A stretch of DNA of 9,935 nt from Hadesarchaea archaeon (GCA_014361095.1 JACIWF010000040.1:1-9935), one strand, 5' to 3'; numbered from the stretch's first letter, positions 1 through 6,610 are shown. Notes: a model not told the origin generated them from the sequence alone. Made by a program: numbers and translations.

Positions 1-1065
1 TGCCTTCTGAAAGGTTTCAAGGGCAACTTTCCACCCCTTGGATCTTCTGAGTTGATCGAGAGTTCTGCGGGCCTCGTCGATCTGGGAATGGTGAATGGCT
101 ATCAGATCGGCCTTCCTCTTCGCCTCCGATGATTTTTTATAGAGACTTCCGAACCGCTGTTGCTGTTCCAGCTGCCTTTTCAGCAGCGACTCCACCTTTT
201 TCTCATAATCCTTCCTCCTTCTTTCACTCGCGGCCATCACTGCCACGGTGCTGAAATATTCGTCCAGTGCTTCGTTGAATGAGTCGAATCTCCTTAGCTT
301 CCGGCCGAGATGTGTTTTAAATTCAAATGGGGTGAAATCAACCGGTCTCTCTCCCTCGTAGACGATAAATGGCGCCGGCTCCGCGGAGAGAATTTCCTTC
401 AGGGATTTCAGTATGGACTCCAGATCCTTTTCAGAAAGCTCGCTAGGTTTTAGTCCCTTGGCCACAGCGGCCCGGGCACAGATTTCCTCAGCGAGAGGAC
501 CACCCAGTCCCAGGTTTATAGCCAGCCCCCTGACGGTATCCTGGGCGCCCGCCAGTTTAGTCTTTAGCCCCTCAATATCGAGCCCGAATAGGTCGACGTT
601 GGTTCCGGGAGGGTAGTGGTAGATGAGGCCGGCCTGGAGGGAGCGGTGCTTCCAGGCAGCAATTCGGTAGGGCTGGATGATGGTCCTTTGCGAGTCACAG
701 AGGATGATGTTCCCCTCGCCAAAGAGCTCGGCAACTAAGATTTTTTCCACCTCACCGGAGAACCTGATTTCAACGATGCGCTCGAAATCCGGTTGGCTTA
801 TGTCCAAAATTTTAGCGTTTTCAAGGTGTTTTCTCAGCAGCATGGCAAAGGAAGTCGGCTGTTTTGGGGCCTGGTAGACCCGGCTTGTTAGGTGAATCCG
901 GCACCCGGGCTCGATCACCAGGTCTTGACGTCCTTTTTCTTGGGAGTGGAGACGCAGGATCACCGTGCCGTCGATCTCGTAGACATTTTCGACCCGATTA
1001 CCAATAGCGTTTTTAAGCTCGCGAACGCAGACCATAATGTCAAGGCTCGACATTGACAGTTTCAC
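1..1065 (-). CDS. rqcH: RqcH/NEMF (NFACT) ribosome quality-control protein, C-terminal part outside the window
   Basis: Reading the minus strand from a GTG at 1065 gives 355 codons open to the window edge; the family is usually about 600-700 residues, so roughly the C-terminal half is missing. The start MSSLDI (residues 5-10), the SFAMLLRKHL stretch (72-81) and GEGNIILCD-type sequence near residue 125 fit the NFACT-N domain. A charged, coiled-coil-like region begins near residue 280. Family knowledge: the protein binds the large ribosomal subunit carrying a stalled peptidyl-tRNA and, in bacteria and eukaryotes, directs C-terminal tail addition. I chose GTG 1065 rather than ATG 1053 because GGTGAT, matching the 16S rRNA 3' end, lies 3 nt upstream. 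The residue pair matching the family's Asp-Arg tRNA-binding motif reads Glu95-Arg96 here. It is divergent from the next gene with only 20 bp between starts. The family call is firm; details of tailing in archaea are not. Confidence 0.9.
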   Translation of the reverse strand, partial: MKLSMSSLDIMVCVRELKNAIGNRVENVYEIDGTVILRLHSQEKGRQDLVIEPGCRIHLTSRVYQAPKQPTSFAMLLRKHLENAKILDISQPDFERIVEIRFSGEVEKILVAELFGEGNIILCDSQRTIIQPYRIAAWKHRSLQAGLIYHYPPGTNVDLFGLDIEGLKTKLAGAQDTVRGLAINLGLGGPLAEEICARAAVAKGLKPSELSEKDLESILKSLKEILSAEPAPFIVYEGERPVDFTPFEFKTHLGRKLRRFDSFNEALDEYFSTVAVMAASERRRKDYEKKVESLLKRQLEQQQRFGSLYKKSSEAKRKADLIAIHHSQIDEARRTLDQLRRSKGWKVALETFQKA

Positions 1066-1068
1066 GGC

Positions 1069-1080
1069 ATCACCAGGTGG
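1069..1080. promoter_or_regulatory. Back-to-back ribosome-binding sites of two divergent genes
   Basis: On the minus strand GGTGAT (1074-1069) is 3 nt before the GTG start at 1065. On the plus strand AGGTG (1075-1079) is 6 nt before the ATG at 1086. The two sites abut and form the inverted repeat CACCAGGTG. Since the starts are 20 bp apart, each gene's promoter must lie inside the other's coding region and the two 5' leaders must be complementary over this segment. Confidence 0.7.
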
Positions 1081-1085
1081 ATGGT

Positions 1086-1484
1086 ATGGACATAACGGCA
1101 AAGCTCACCCTTGCGTTTTCGGGAGCAGGGATATTGGCAGGCATCATCTCCAGCTTCCTGCCCAACGCTTGGCTGGCCTTGCTCGTCGCATTTATTTTTC
1201 TCTATGCATCTTATAAGCTGACCACTTATCTCCTGAAGAAAACGCCGCCCCCTTCAGCTCCGGGTTCTCAGGCCCCTGGACAGACCCCGGTCCAGACCAC
1301 GGCGCAGACACCACCGGTAAAGAAAACAGCCACCATGAAAGGATTCAGGCTCTTCTTTGCCACCTTGGTCACCAGAGGGGGACCGGAGGATAAGGAAACC
1401 GAGGCGAAATTCTGGTTTTGGTCTTACTACATCATGTGGTTCATCTTCTGGGTCATGGTCTATACAATAATGTTGATCTGGTGA
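1086..1484 (+). CDS. Small membrane protein with a Pro/Thr/Gln-rich linker, function unknown
   Basis: A 132-residue protein that I do not recognise. It has two N-terminal hydrophobic segments (about residues 6-24 and 28-46), then Lys-Lys and a low-complexity linker rich in Pro, Thr, Gln and Ala (about 48-75). A basic and aromatic stretch (about 77-92), an acidic patch GGPEDKETEAK (about 96-106) and a very aromatic C-terminal membrane segment (about 107-132) follow. By the positive-inside rule the linker is probably cytoplasmic (inference). I chose ATG 1086 because AGGTG lies 6 nt upstream; an in-frame GTG at 1077 and TTG at 1053 lack this support. It is divergent from rqcH and 69 bp upstream of the nuclease. 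Three membrane spans beside a ribosome-quality-control gene would fit a role near the membrane-bound ribosome, but that is speculation. The gene is likely real because of its composition and start signal. Confidence 0.75.
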   Translation: MDITAKLTLAFSGAGILAGIISSFLPNAWLALLVAFIFLYASYKLTTYLLKKTPPPSAPGSQAPGQTPVQTTAQTPPVKKTATMKGFRLFFATLVTRGGPEDKETEAKFWFWSYYIMWFIFWVMVYTIMLIW

Positions 1485-1510
1485 CCGGTTTACAGGCTCC
1501 GGGCCTGATG

Positions 1511-1519
1511 TTTTTATCA
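1511..1519 (+). promoter_or_regulatory. Probable TATA box of the XPF-like nuclease gene
   Basis: TTTTTATCA centred near 1515. The usual archaeal spacing of about 26 nt puts the transcript start near 1541, right at an in-frame GTG (1542) and 12 nt before the ATG at 1554. The transcript could thus be leaderless from the GTG, or carry a very short leader with GGTGG (1544-1548) serving the ATG. Confidence 0.5.
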
Positions 1520-1553
1520 CAGCTGAAAGTAGTTTACCACAGTGGTGGCGAGG

Positions 1554-2249
1554 ATGCAGAGTAAAATTGACGCCTTGGGTGAGAAAAAGCTGAAAATCAT
1601 CGCCGACCACCGGGAGGAGGCATCGGGAGTTATCAATGAACTTAGGCAGCTGGGGGTTGACCTTGAGATTCGTCAGTTGAAAGTGGGCGACTTTATCCTC
1701 AGTGACCGCGTCGGTGTCGAGCGTAAGTCCGTCAACGATTTCTTGCAATCGATAGTCGACAAGCGTCTCATGCCCCAGGCAAATTTGCTTCGGGAGTGTT
1801 TTGAGCGTCCGGTGTTGATAATTGAGGGAAAGGGGCTTTACAATCGGCGGGCCATACACCCCAACGCTATCCGCGGCTCGTTGGCAGCTCTGGCCGTTGA
1901 TGTTGGCATCCCCATCATCCCGACCGTTGATGAGAAGGAAACGGCATTGGTTTTAGTTGCCATTGCTCGGCGGGAACAGATCTCCGAGAAAAGGGAGGTC
2001 GCCGTCCGCGGACAGCCAAAGAAGTTCAGCCTGTCCGAGTACCAGCGCTATATTGTGGAGGGGTTGCCCGGGGTCTCAGCGGTCCTGGCCAAGCGGCTGC
2101 TGGATCACTTCGGCACGGTGGAAAGGGTCATGTGTGCTTCCGAGGAAGAGCTCCGTCAGGTTAACGGCATAGGTAAGGAGAAGGCCAGAGAGATCAGAAA
2201 AGTGCTGACAGCTAGCTACGAGCCGGAAGCCCCTCAACAAACTCCTTGA
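1554..2249 (+). CDS. xpf: XPF/ERCC4-family structure-specific endonuclease, short form without helicase
   Basis: A 231-residue protein with an ERCC4 nuclease domain (about 12-145) and a C-terminal tandem helix-hairpin-helix domain (about 165-222, with GLPGVS and VNGIGKEKA hairpins). The catalytic pattern is intact: Asp18 in ADHRE, Asp46 in GDF, the Glu56-Arg57-Lys58 signature and Asp62. The family cuts the strand with the 5' end at the junction of branched DNA such as flaps and stalled forks, working as a dimer. This is the short architecture seen in crenarchaeal XPF, not the helicase fusion Hef. I see no clear PCNA-interacting motif at the C-terminus, which ends in a Pro/Gln-rich tail. ATG 1554 has GGTGG 5 nt upstream; GTG 1542 is an alternative adding VARM-type residues if the transcript is leaderless. 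The last 38 bp overlap the convergent aminotransferase gene. Confidence 0.92.
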   Translation: MQSKIDALGEKKLKIIADHREEASGVINELRQLGVDLEIRQLKVGDFILSDRVGVERKSVNDFLQSIVDKRLMPQANLLRECFERPVLIIEGKGLYNRRAIHPNAIRGSLAALAVDVGIPIIPTVDEKETALVLVAIARREQISEKREVAVRGQPKKFSLSEYQRYIVEGLPGVSAVLAKRLLDHFGTVERVMCASEEELRQVNGIGKEKAREIRKVLTASYEPEAPQQTP

Positions 2250-3387
2250 TCAGATTTATCGCCAGCTTTATATTTTCCATCGAGGTCGCGTAGCTCAACC
2301 TAACGTGCCCCTCGCCGCCGGGACCGAAGCCGCTTCCAGGCACGGCGGCCACCCCCTTGCTTTTGAGCAGGGACTCGCAGAAATCAAAGGAACTGATTCC
2401 AAGTTTTTTAATGCTGGGGAAGACATAGAAAGCCCCACGTGGTTTCAGACAATCAATGCCGTCGATACCATTCAGCCCCTCGACCAAGACATCCCTGCGC
2501 CTGCGATATTCTGCCCGCATCTCAGCGACGAAGTCTTGGGGTCCCCGGAGCGCGGCAATCGCTGCCATCTGCACGAAGCCGGCGGTACATGAGGTGGAAG
2601 CCTCCTGGATCTTGGCCATTTCAGCGATGAAGTCAGCCGGAGCCACGGCATAACCTATTCTCCATCCGGTCATGGCGTAAGCCTTGGAGAATCCGTTGAT
2701 GCTGATCGTCCGCTCAGCCATTTCGGGGAATTTAAGTGGATTGCCCTGTTCACCTTCGTAGACCAGCACGTTGTAGATATCATCGGAGAGAACCAAAAGG
2801 TCATGGTCAACTGCCACTTCCAAGATCGGTTTCAGATCGGCAGCGCTCATCACCGCTCCGGTTGGATTGTTCGGGTAGTTGAGTAAAAGCAGACGGGATT
2901 TTGGAGTTATGGCGCCTTTTAGTTTTTCTATATCGAGTTTGAATTCGTTTTCTGCCGACCCCTCAATGAATACCGGTTTACCCCCCACGATCTTTACCAT
3001 GGCTTCATAGGTCCAGCAAGGGCTCGGGATCAGGACCTCGTCACCGGGGTCCAGCGCCGCCGCCAGCGCGCAGAAAATCGAGTGCTTGGCTCCCGGTGTC
3101 ACGATAACGTTCTTTGCCGTTATCTCAATTCCCTGCTTGGCATAGTGCTCAGCAATTGCCTCACGCAGCTCGGGAATGCCGGCACTGGGGGTGTATTTCG
3201 TCACACCTTTGTCTAAAGCCTGTTTTGCGGCCTCCTTGATGTGAGCCGGAGTATCAAAGTCAGGCTCCCCGACTTCCATGTGGATTATTTTTCTCCCGGA
3301 GCGTTCTAGTTCCTTGGCCAGGGCTAAAACTTTGAGGGTGCTGGAAGGAGGTATTGAATTCATTTTCTTGGCAGCCTTCATGGACAT
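2212..3387 (-). CDS. Class I/II PLP-dependent aminotransferase, aspartate aminotransferase-like
   Basis: A 391-residue fold-type I aminotransferase of the usual length (about 380-400). Visible landmarks are EVGEPDFDTP (38-47), the YTPSAG substrate region (65-70), NNPTG (173-177, PLP-contacting Asn), Asp202 and Tyr205 in SDDIY (PLP ring contacts), Lys235 in SKAYAMTGWR (Schiff-base lysine) and Arg363 in HVRLSYA (substrate carboxylate). It transfers an amino group between an amino acid and a 2-oxo acid, 2-oxoglutarate/glutamate typically being one partner. Aspartate, alanine, aromatic or branched-chain substrates cannot be told apart here. ATG 3387 was chosen because a TATA element sits 24-25 nt upstream, indicating a leaderless transcript; ATG 3381 is a near alternative. 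The 3' end overlaps the XPF gene by 38 bp. It is divergent from lysS and transcribed alone. Confidence 0.93.
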   Translation of the reverse strand: MSMKAAKKMNSIPPSSTLKVLALAKELERSGRKIIHMEVGEPDFDTPAHIKEAAKQALDKGVTKYTPSAGIPELREAIAEHYAKQGIEITAKNVIVTPGAKHSIFCALAAALDPGDEVLIPSPCWTYEAMVKIVGGKPVFIEGSAENEFKLDIEKLKGAITPKSRLLLLNYPNNPTGAVMSAADLKPILEVAVDHDLLVLSDDIYNVLVYEGEQGNPLKFPEMAERTISINGFSKAYAMTGWRIGYAVAPADFIAEMAKIQEASTSCTAGFVQMAAIAALRGPQDFVAEMRAEYRRRRDVLVEGLNGIDGIDCLKPRGAFYVFPSIKKLGISSFDFCESLLKSKGVAAVPGSGFGPGGEGHVRLSYATSMENIKLAINLIKEFVEGLPARS

Positions 3388-3405
3388 CCCGCTAACATTT
3401 TAGGC

Positions 3406-3417
3406 TTTCATATAAAA
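3406..3417. promoter_or_regulatory. Symmetric bidirectional TATA element between the aminotransferase gene and lysS
   Basis: TTTCATATAAAA reads TTTTATATGAAA on the other strand, so either strand offers a TATA box. Its centre (3411.5) is 24.5 nt from the aminotransferase ATG at 3387 and 23.5 nt from the lysS ATG at 3435. With archaeal TATA-to-start spacing of about 24-27 nt, both transcripts would begin at or next to the start codon. Neither gene has a visible Shine-Dalgarno site, which agrees with leaderless mRNAs. Confidence 0.7.
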
Positions 3418-3434
3418 TCCTTTACTTGATCCTC

Positions 3435-5024
3435 ATGCACTGGATAGATGCCGTGGCAAACGAGCTGGTGAAACGAGGCGGTAGACAGGTCATCGCCAGC
3501 GGCATCTCCATTTCCGGTCACGTTCACATAGGGCATTCGAACGACGTCTTCATTGCAGACGCCGTGCGCAGGGCAGTTGGAGAGCTTGGCCTTGAGGCCG
3601 AGAGCGTTTGGTGCGCTGATGACTACGACCCGATGCGGCGCATACCATGGCCGTTGAACGAGGGGGAGCTGGCGGAGAGATACAAACAGTATCTGGGATT
3701 TCCCTACGCCAATATTCCTTCCCCGGACCCCAACTATCGTGATTTTGTGGATTACTTCTCCAGACCTTTCATAGAGTCTCTGAAACACTTTGGGATCGAG
3801 GTCAGAATACACTCCGGTGCCAAGGCCTATAGGGATGGGCGGATGGCGGATTTGATAAAAAGGTCTCTGGAGAATTCCGAGACAATAAGATCCATCTTGA
3901 ACCAATATCGCGATAAACCCCTGCCGGACAACTGGTTGCCCGTAGATGTCGTCTGCGAAAACTGCGGCCGGATCTCCACGACGAGGGCCATTTCCTGGCA
4001 TGGGGACTTTGTCAGCTACAGATGCGAAGGCGCGGACTATGTCGCCGGATGTGGTCATGAAGGAGAGGCCGACTATACTTCTGGAGGGGCGAAGCTCACC
4101 TGGCGGGTGGAATGGCCCGCCCGCTGGAAACTTCTCGGCGTCACCTGCGAGCCCTTCGGCAAGGATCATGCGGTTCGCGGCGGAAGCTACGACACCGGCA
4201 AGCTTATCGCCAGAAAGGTTTTCGACTACGAGGCGCCTTATCCCATACCTTATGAGTGGGTGAGCATGAAGGGTAAGAAGCTATCATCCTCTAAGGGCGT
4301 GGTCTTCACCCTGAAGCAGTGGCTGGAGATCGCGGAACCAGAGATACTTCGTTACTTCATCTTCCGCAGCAAGCCCATGAAGGCGAAGGTGTTCGACCCC
4401 GGTCTGCCGCTTCTCGACCTGATTGATGAATATGATTTGGTCGAGCGCGCTTACTACGATAAAACGGATGAGGCAGGCAAGCGGGAGGAACAGCAGAGGC
4501 GCATCTATGAGCTCTCCCAGGTAGGGCGGGTCTCCGAGACCCCCATAAGAAGGATCTCCTATCGATTCGCCGCGGTTCTGGCCCAAGTTACAAATGATGA
4601 GGAGAAGATCATCAAAGTTCTGATCTCGAGGGGGATGCTGGTCAACCCCGGCGAGCTAGAGATAAAACTGGCCCTGCGCCGCCTGGAGCTGGCCAGAAAC
4701 TGGGTCATGAATTACGCTCCGGAGCACCTGCGGTTTAAGATCTTGGAGCAGGTGCCCGCTGAAATTCTCGCAGCCCTCACCCCGAAACAGAAGCAGGCGT
4801 TGGGACAGCTGGCTGATGATTTGGCCGGAAGGGAGTTTACTCCGGTTGAGCTTCATAATCACGTTTATGCGGTGGCGGAGATGACGGGACAGAAACCAAA
4901 TGAACTCTTTCAGGCGATTTATCGGGTTCTCCTTGGGCGTGACTCGGGCCCCAGAGTCGGGAATTTCATCTCCGCTTTGGACAGAGAATTTGTTGTCTCG
5001 AGGTTCAGGGAAGCCTCCCTTTAA
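3435..5024 (+). CDS. lysS: Class I lysyl-tRNA synthetase
   Basis: A 529-residue protein matching the length of archaeal class I LysRS (about 520-530). It has the Rossmann-fold HIGH motif (31-34) and the KMSKS-equivalent KLSSS (282-286) followed by Lys-Gly. A likely zinc-binding insertion has Cys174, Cys177, Cys197 and Cys206. The C-terminal part (about 340-529) is the all-helical anticodon-binding region. It attaches lysine to tRNA-Lys in the cytoplasm. This class I enzyme replaces the class II LysRS in most euryarchaea and some other archaea and bacteria. The start MHWIDAVANEL fits the family; the upstream in-frame TTG at 3426 has no support, and TATA spacing suggests a leaderless transcript from ATG 3435. 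The last 20 bp overlap the convergent nucleotidyltransferase gene. Confidence 0.97.
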   Translation: MHWIDAVANELVKRGGRQVIASGISISGHVHIGHSNDVFIADAVRRAVGELGLEAESVWCADDYDPMRRIPWPLNEGELAERYKQYLGFPYANIPSPDPNYRDFVDYFSRPFIESLKHFGIEVRIHSGAKAYRDGRMADLIKRSLENSETIRSILNQYRDKPLPDNWLPVDVVCENCGRISTTRAISWHGDFVSYRCEGADYVAGCGHEGEADYTSGGAKLTWRVEWPARWKLLGVTCEPFGKDHAVRGGSYDTGKLIARKVFDYEAPYPIPYEWVSMKGKKLSSSKGVVFTLKQWLEIAEPEILRYFIFRSKPMKAKVFDPGLPLLDLIDEYDLVERAYYDKTDEAGKREEQQRRIYELSQVGRVSETPIRRISYRFAAVLAQVTNDEEKIIKVLISRGMLVNPGELEIKLALRRLELARNWVMNYAPEHLRFKILEQVPAEILAALTPKQKQALGQLADDLAGREFTPVELHNHVYAVAEMTGQKPNELFQAIYRVLLGRDSGPRVGNFISALDREFVVSRFREASL

Positions 5025-5715
5025 GGCCGATCTTCATGTCGGGATTTTCCCGCATCAGCTCCCTGAAGACCTCCTCGAAGTTCTCCCCGAGTGCCAGCTC
5101 CCTCCGGATGAAGATGCCCGTGTGTCCTATTTTGGCCCGCCTCGTCAAAACTTGAACCCTTTCCTTGACGATTTCCAGACCCACTCCAAGCTTTTTGGCC
5201 ACGGTGCTTTCGTGGCCCAGCACCGGACTCTCCAGGTGTCCCTTTTCTGTGGGTTCGATCAGCATGAGCCTTTTATCGACGCCCGGGACCCTGATATTTT
5301 TCCTCAGCTCGTCAGCACCGGCAGCACCGCCAAAATAGTAGAACTCTAATTCGGTTCGGCGGGGTTTGACGAGAGGAAACGTAACCGATCTGTCGTCCTC
5401 AATGTAAAGGTGGGCTTTGGGAAGCTGCCAGGGAGTGGCCATCACGATTTCCCTTTTTATCGGTTCAAGTCCAGCCTTCAGAAGGGTTAGTTCCAGCTGA
5501 TAGGAGGGAAGGACATGGAGTATAACCACGTCGACATCGCTGTTTTTGTCAACGTCTCCTCTGGCCACGCTGCCATGGACGATGGGGCTTAATCCCGAGG
5601 ACTCAAGGGGCAGCATCAATTCCAAGGCTCTTTTTCTCAGCTCGTTCAAGATACTCCAGCGTTTTTCGTCGTAGGTGATTTCCCTGACGTCGGCTACACG
5701 TGCGGGCCTGACCAT
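5005..5715 (-). CDS. Nucleotidyltransferase-fold protein, archaeal, substrate unknown
   Basis: A 236-residue protein with a Pol beta-type nucleotidyltransferase signature: Gly48-Ser49 in HGSVARGD, then Asp60 and Asp62 in SDVDVVI, the usual metal-binding pair. A third carboxylate may lie in HLYIEDD (about 106). The C-terminal half contains KLGVGLEIVKERVQVL and RRAKIGHTGIF-type sequence with many basic residues, suggesting contact with a nucleic acid or nucleotide (inference). It is not the short MNT toxin-antitoxin type: it is longer and no HEPN partner lies next to it. Members transfer NMP groups to diverse targets, and the substrate cannot be read from the sequence. It is last in a unit with cutA and the flavin protein, starting 4 nt after the stop of the latter, so translation is probably coupled. 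Its stop lies within lysS on the other strand. Confidence 0.82.
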   Translation of the reverse strand: MVRPARVADVREITYDEKRWSILNELRKRALELMLPLESSGLSPIVHGSVARGDVDKNSDVDVVILHVLPSYQLELTLLKAGLEPIKREIVMATPWQLPKAHLYIEDDRSVTFPLVKPRRTELEFYYFGGAAGADELRKNIRVPGVDKRLMLIEPTEKGHLESPVLGHESTVAKKLGVGLEIVKERVQVLTRRAKIGHTGIFIRRELALGENFEEVFRELMRENPDMKIGLKGRLP

Positions 5716-5719
5716 GGGA

Positions 5720-6259
5720 TCAAAGCTCTATCTCGTGATCTGCCACGGCAAAGTTTTTGTTGTAAATGTGGAGCAGCGGTCTGACGAAGGACACGTTTAG
5801 TCTGCCATCTTTTAAGGCGTCCTTTTGCGCATGCGCGGCCACCACCTTGCCGCCCACCACCACGTATTCCGGTCCCTCGTGCGTCCAGTCCAGCTTGCAT
5901 TCCAAGTTAGCAGGGCACTCGACAACCCTCGGTGGCTTTACCTTTAGTGACGGCTCCCAGGAGAGTTTGGCCTTTTCCAGCTCATTTACCCCGCGGGGGA
6001 AGTTCTTGCCGCAGAGGTACATCTGTTTTTTGATTTTTTCGGGAACTAAATTGAGCACGAACTCGCCAGTTTCGCAGATGTTGTGATAGGTGTCGCTTTC
6101 ATAGCTGGTGGAGAAGGCAACTATGGGGGGCTCGGACTCAACTGGCGTCACCCAGGACATCGGAGCAGCGTTTATCCTCCCCTTCTTGTCAACGGTTGTG
6201 ATGAGGACTATTGGCCTGGGCGCGATCAGCAGATATGCGTCTTTAAGTTCTATCTGCAT
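5720..6259 (-). CDS. Flavin reductase-like FMN-binding protein
   Basis: A 179-residue protein of the flavin reductase-like, FMN-binding split-barrel family. Characteristic segments are the N-terminal PRPIVLITTVDKKGRINAAP (14-33), the following SWVTPVESEPPIVAF (about 35-49) and ETGEFVLNLV (about 63-72). The length is normal for stand-alone members. Such proteins bind FMN and act as NAD(P)H:flavin oxidoreductases or as flavoproteins of unknown partner; the true substrate is not known here. It starts 4 nt after the cutA stop and ends 4 nt before the nucleotidyltransferase start, with no strong Shine-Dalgarno site at either junction, so it is presumably co-transcribed and translationally coupled. 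Confidence 0.88.
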   Translation of the reverse strand: MQIELKDAYLLIAPRPIVLITTVDKKGRINAAPMSWVTPVESEPPIVAFSTSYESDTYHNICETGEFVLNLVPEKIKKQMYLCGKNFPRGVNELEKAKLSWEPSLKVKPPRVVECPANLECKLDWTHEGPEYVVVGGKVVAAHAQKDALKDGRLNVSFVRPLLHIYNKNFAVADHEIEL

Positions 6260-6263
6260 ATAA

Positions 6264-6575
6264 TCAGTCCAGACTTTCCTTCAACCACTTTAAATATTGC
6301 GGCAGCCCTCCTTGGACTTTCAGGGAGATTATCTCAGGCACTTGATAGCTGTGTAGTTCCCTGATCCGGGAGGTCAGTCTTTCCATCTTTTTCGTCGCTG
6401 TTTTTATCACTAAGATCATCTCCCGTGATTTTTCGACCCTCCCCTGCCATCTGTAGACGGATGAGACATTGGGGATGATGCTCACACAGGCGGCAAGCTT
6501 CTCCGAAACTAGGGCGCGGGAAATTCTGTTCGCCTCACGTCGATCCTTTACCGTGGTCAGCACGATGGAGAACAT
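6264..6575 (-). CDS. cutA: CutA1-family divalent-cation tolerance protein
   Basis: A 103-residue protein with the whole CutA1 pattern: MFSIVLTT at the N-terminus, KLAACVSIIP (about 26-35), SSVYRWQG (38-45), a Glu-containing segment leading into LVIKT (about 55-59) and ELHSYQVPEII (about 74-84). CutA1 forms a very stable ferredoxin-like trimer in the cytoplasm; bacterial members were linked to copper tolerance but the biochemical role is unsettled. ATG 6575 gives the family's usual N-terminus; the in-frame TTG at 6584 would add RK-type residues ahead of it and has no family support. First gene of a three-gene unit, divergent from the site-2 protease with a shared TATA region. Confidence 0.95.
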   Translation of the reverse strand: MFSIVLTTVKDRREANRISRALVSEKLAACVSIIPNVSSVYRWQGRVEKSREMILVIKTATKKMERLTSRIRELHSYQVPEIISLKVQGGLPQYLKWLKESLD

Positions 6576-6598
6576 CTTCCTCAACCAAAAGGTAAACG

Positions 6599-6610
6599 CA
6601 TATGTTTAAA
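6599..6610. promoter_or_regulatory. Bidirectional TATA region between cutA and the site-2 protease gene
   Basis: CATATGTTTAAA is made of two adjacent 6-bp palindromes, so it is AT-rich and TATA-like on both strands. Its centre (6604.5) lies 29.5 nt from both the cutA ATG (6575) and the GTG at 6634. Archaeal spacing gives transcripts that begin about 3-4 nt before each start codon, so both would be nearly leaderless. Confidence 0.6.

Noticed and set aside
1507..1526. TGATG followed by CTGA, resembling C and D boxes of a guide sRNA.
   Set aside because: Only 11 nt separate the two boxes, too short for even one guide segment, and no terminal stem or second box pair is visible. The stretch is better explained as the xpf promoter.
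1254..1859. A 201-codon open frame on the minus strand across the membrane-protein and xpf genes.
   Set aside because: It crosses two genes and their promoter on the other strand and has no recognisable motif; the plus-strand frames contain intact membrane segments and ERCC4 catalytic residues.
3408..4169. A 253-codon open frame on the minus strand inside lysS.
   Set aside because: It lies wholly antisense to well-conserved LysRS catalytic sequence, has no domain-like composition, and would begin within the lysS body. It is a shadow frame of GC-rich coding sequence.
5005..5715. Nucleotidyltransferase considered as the MNT part of a HEPN/MNT toxin-antitoxin pair.
   Set aside because: It is about twice as long as typical MNT antitoxins, has no HEPN neighbour, and sits in an operon with cutA and a flavin protein.
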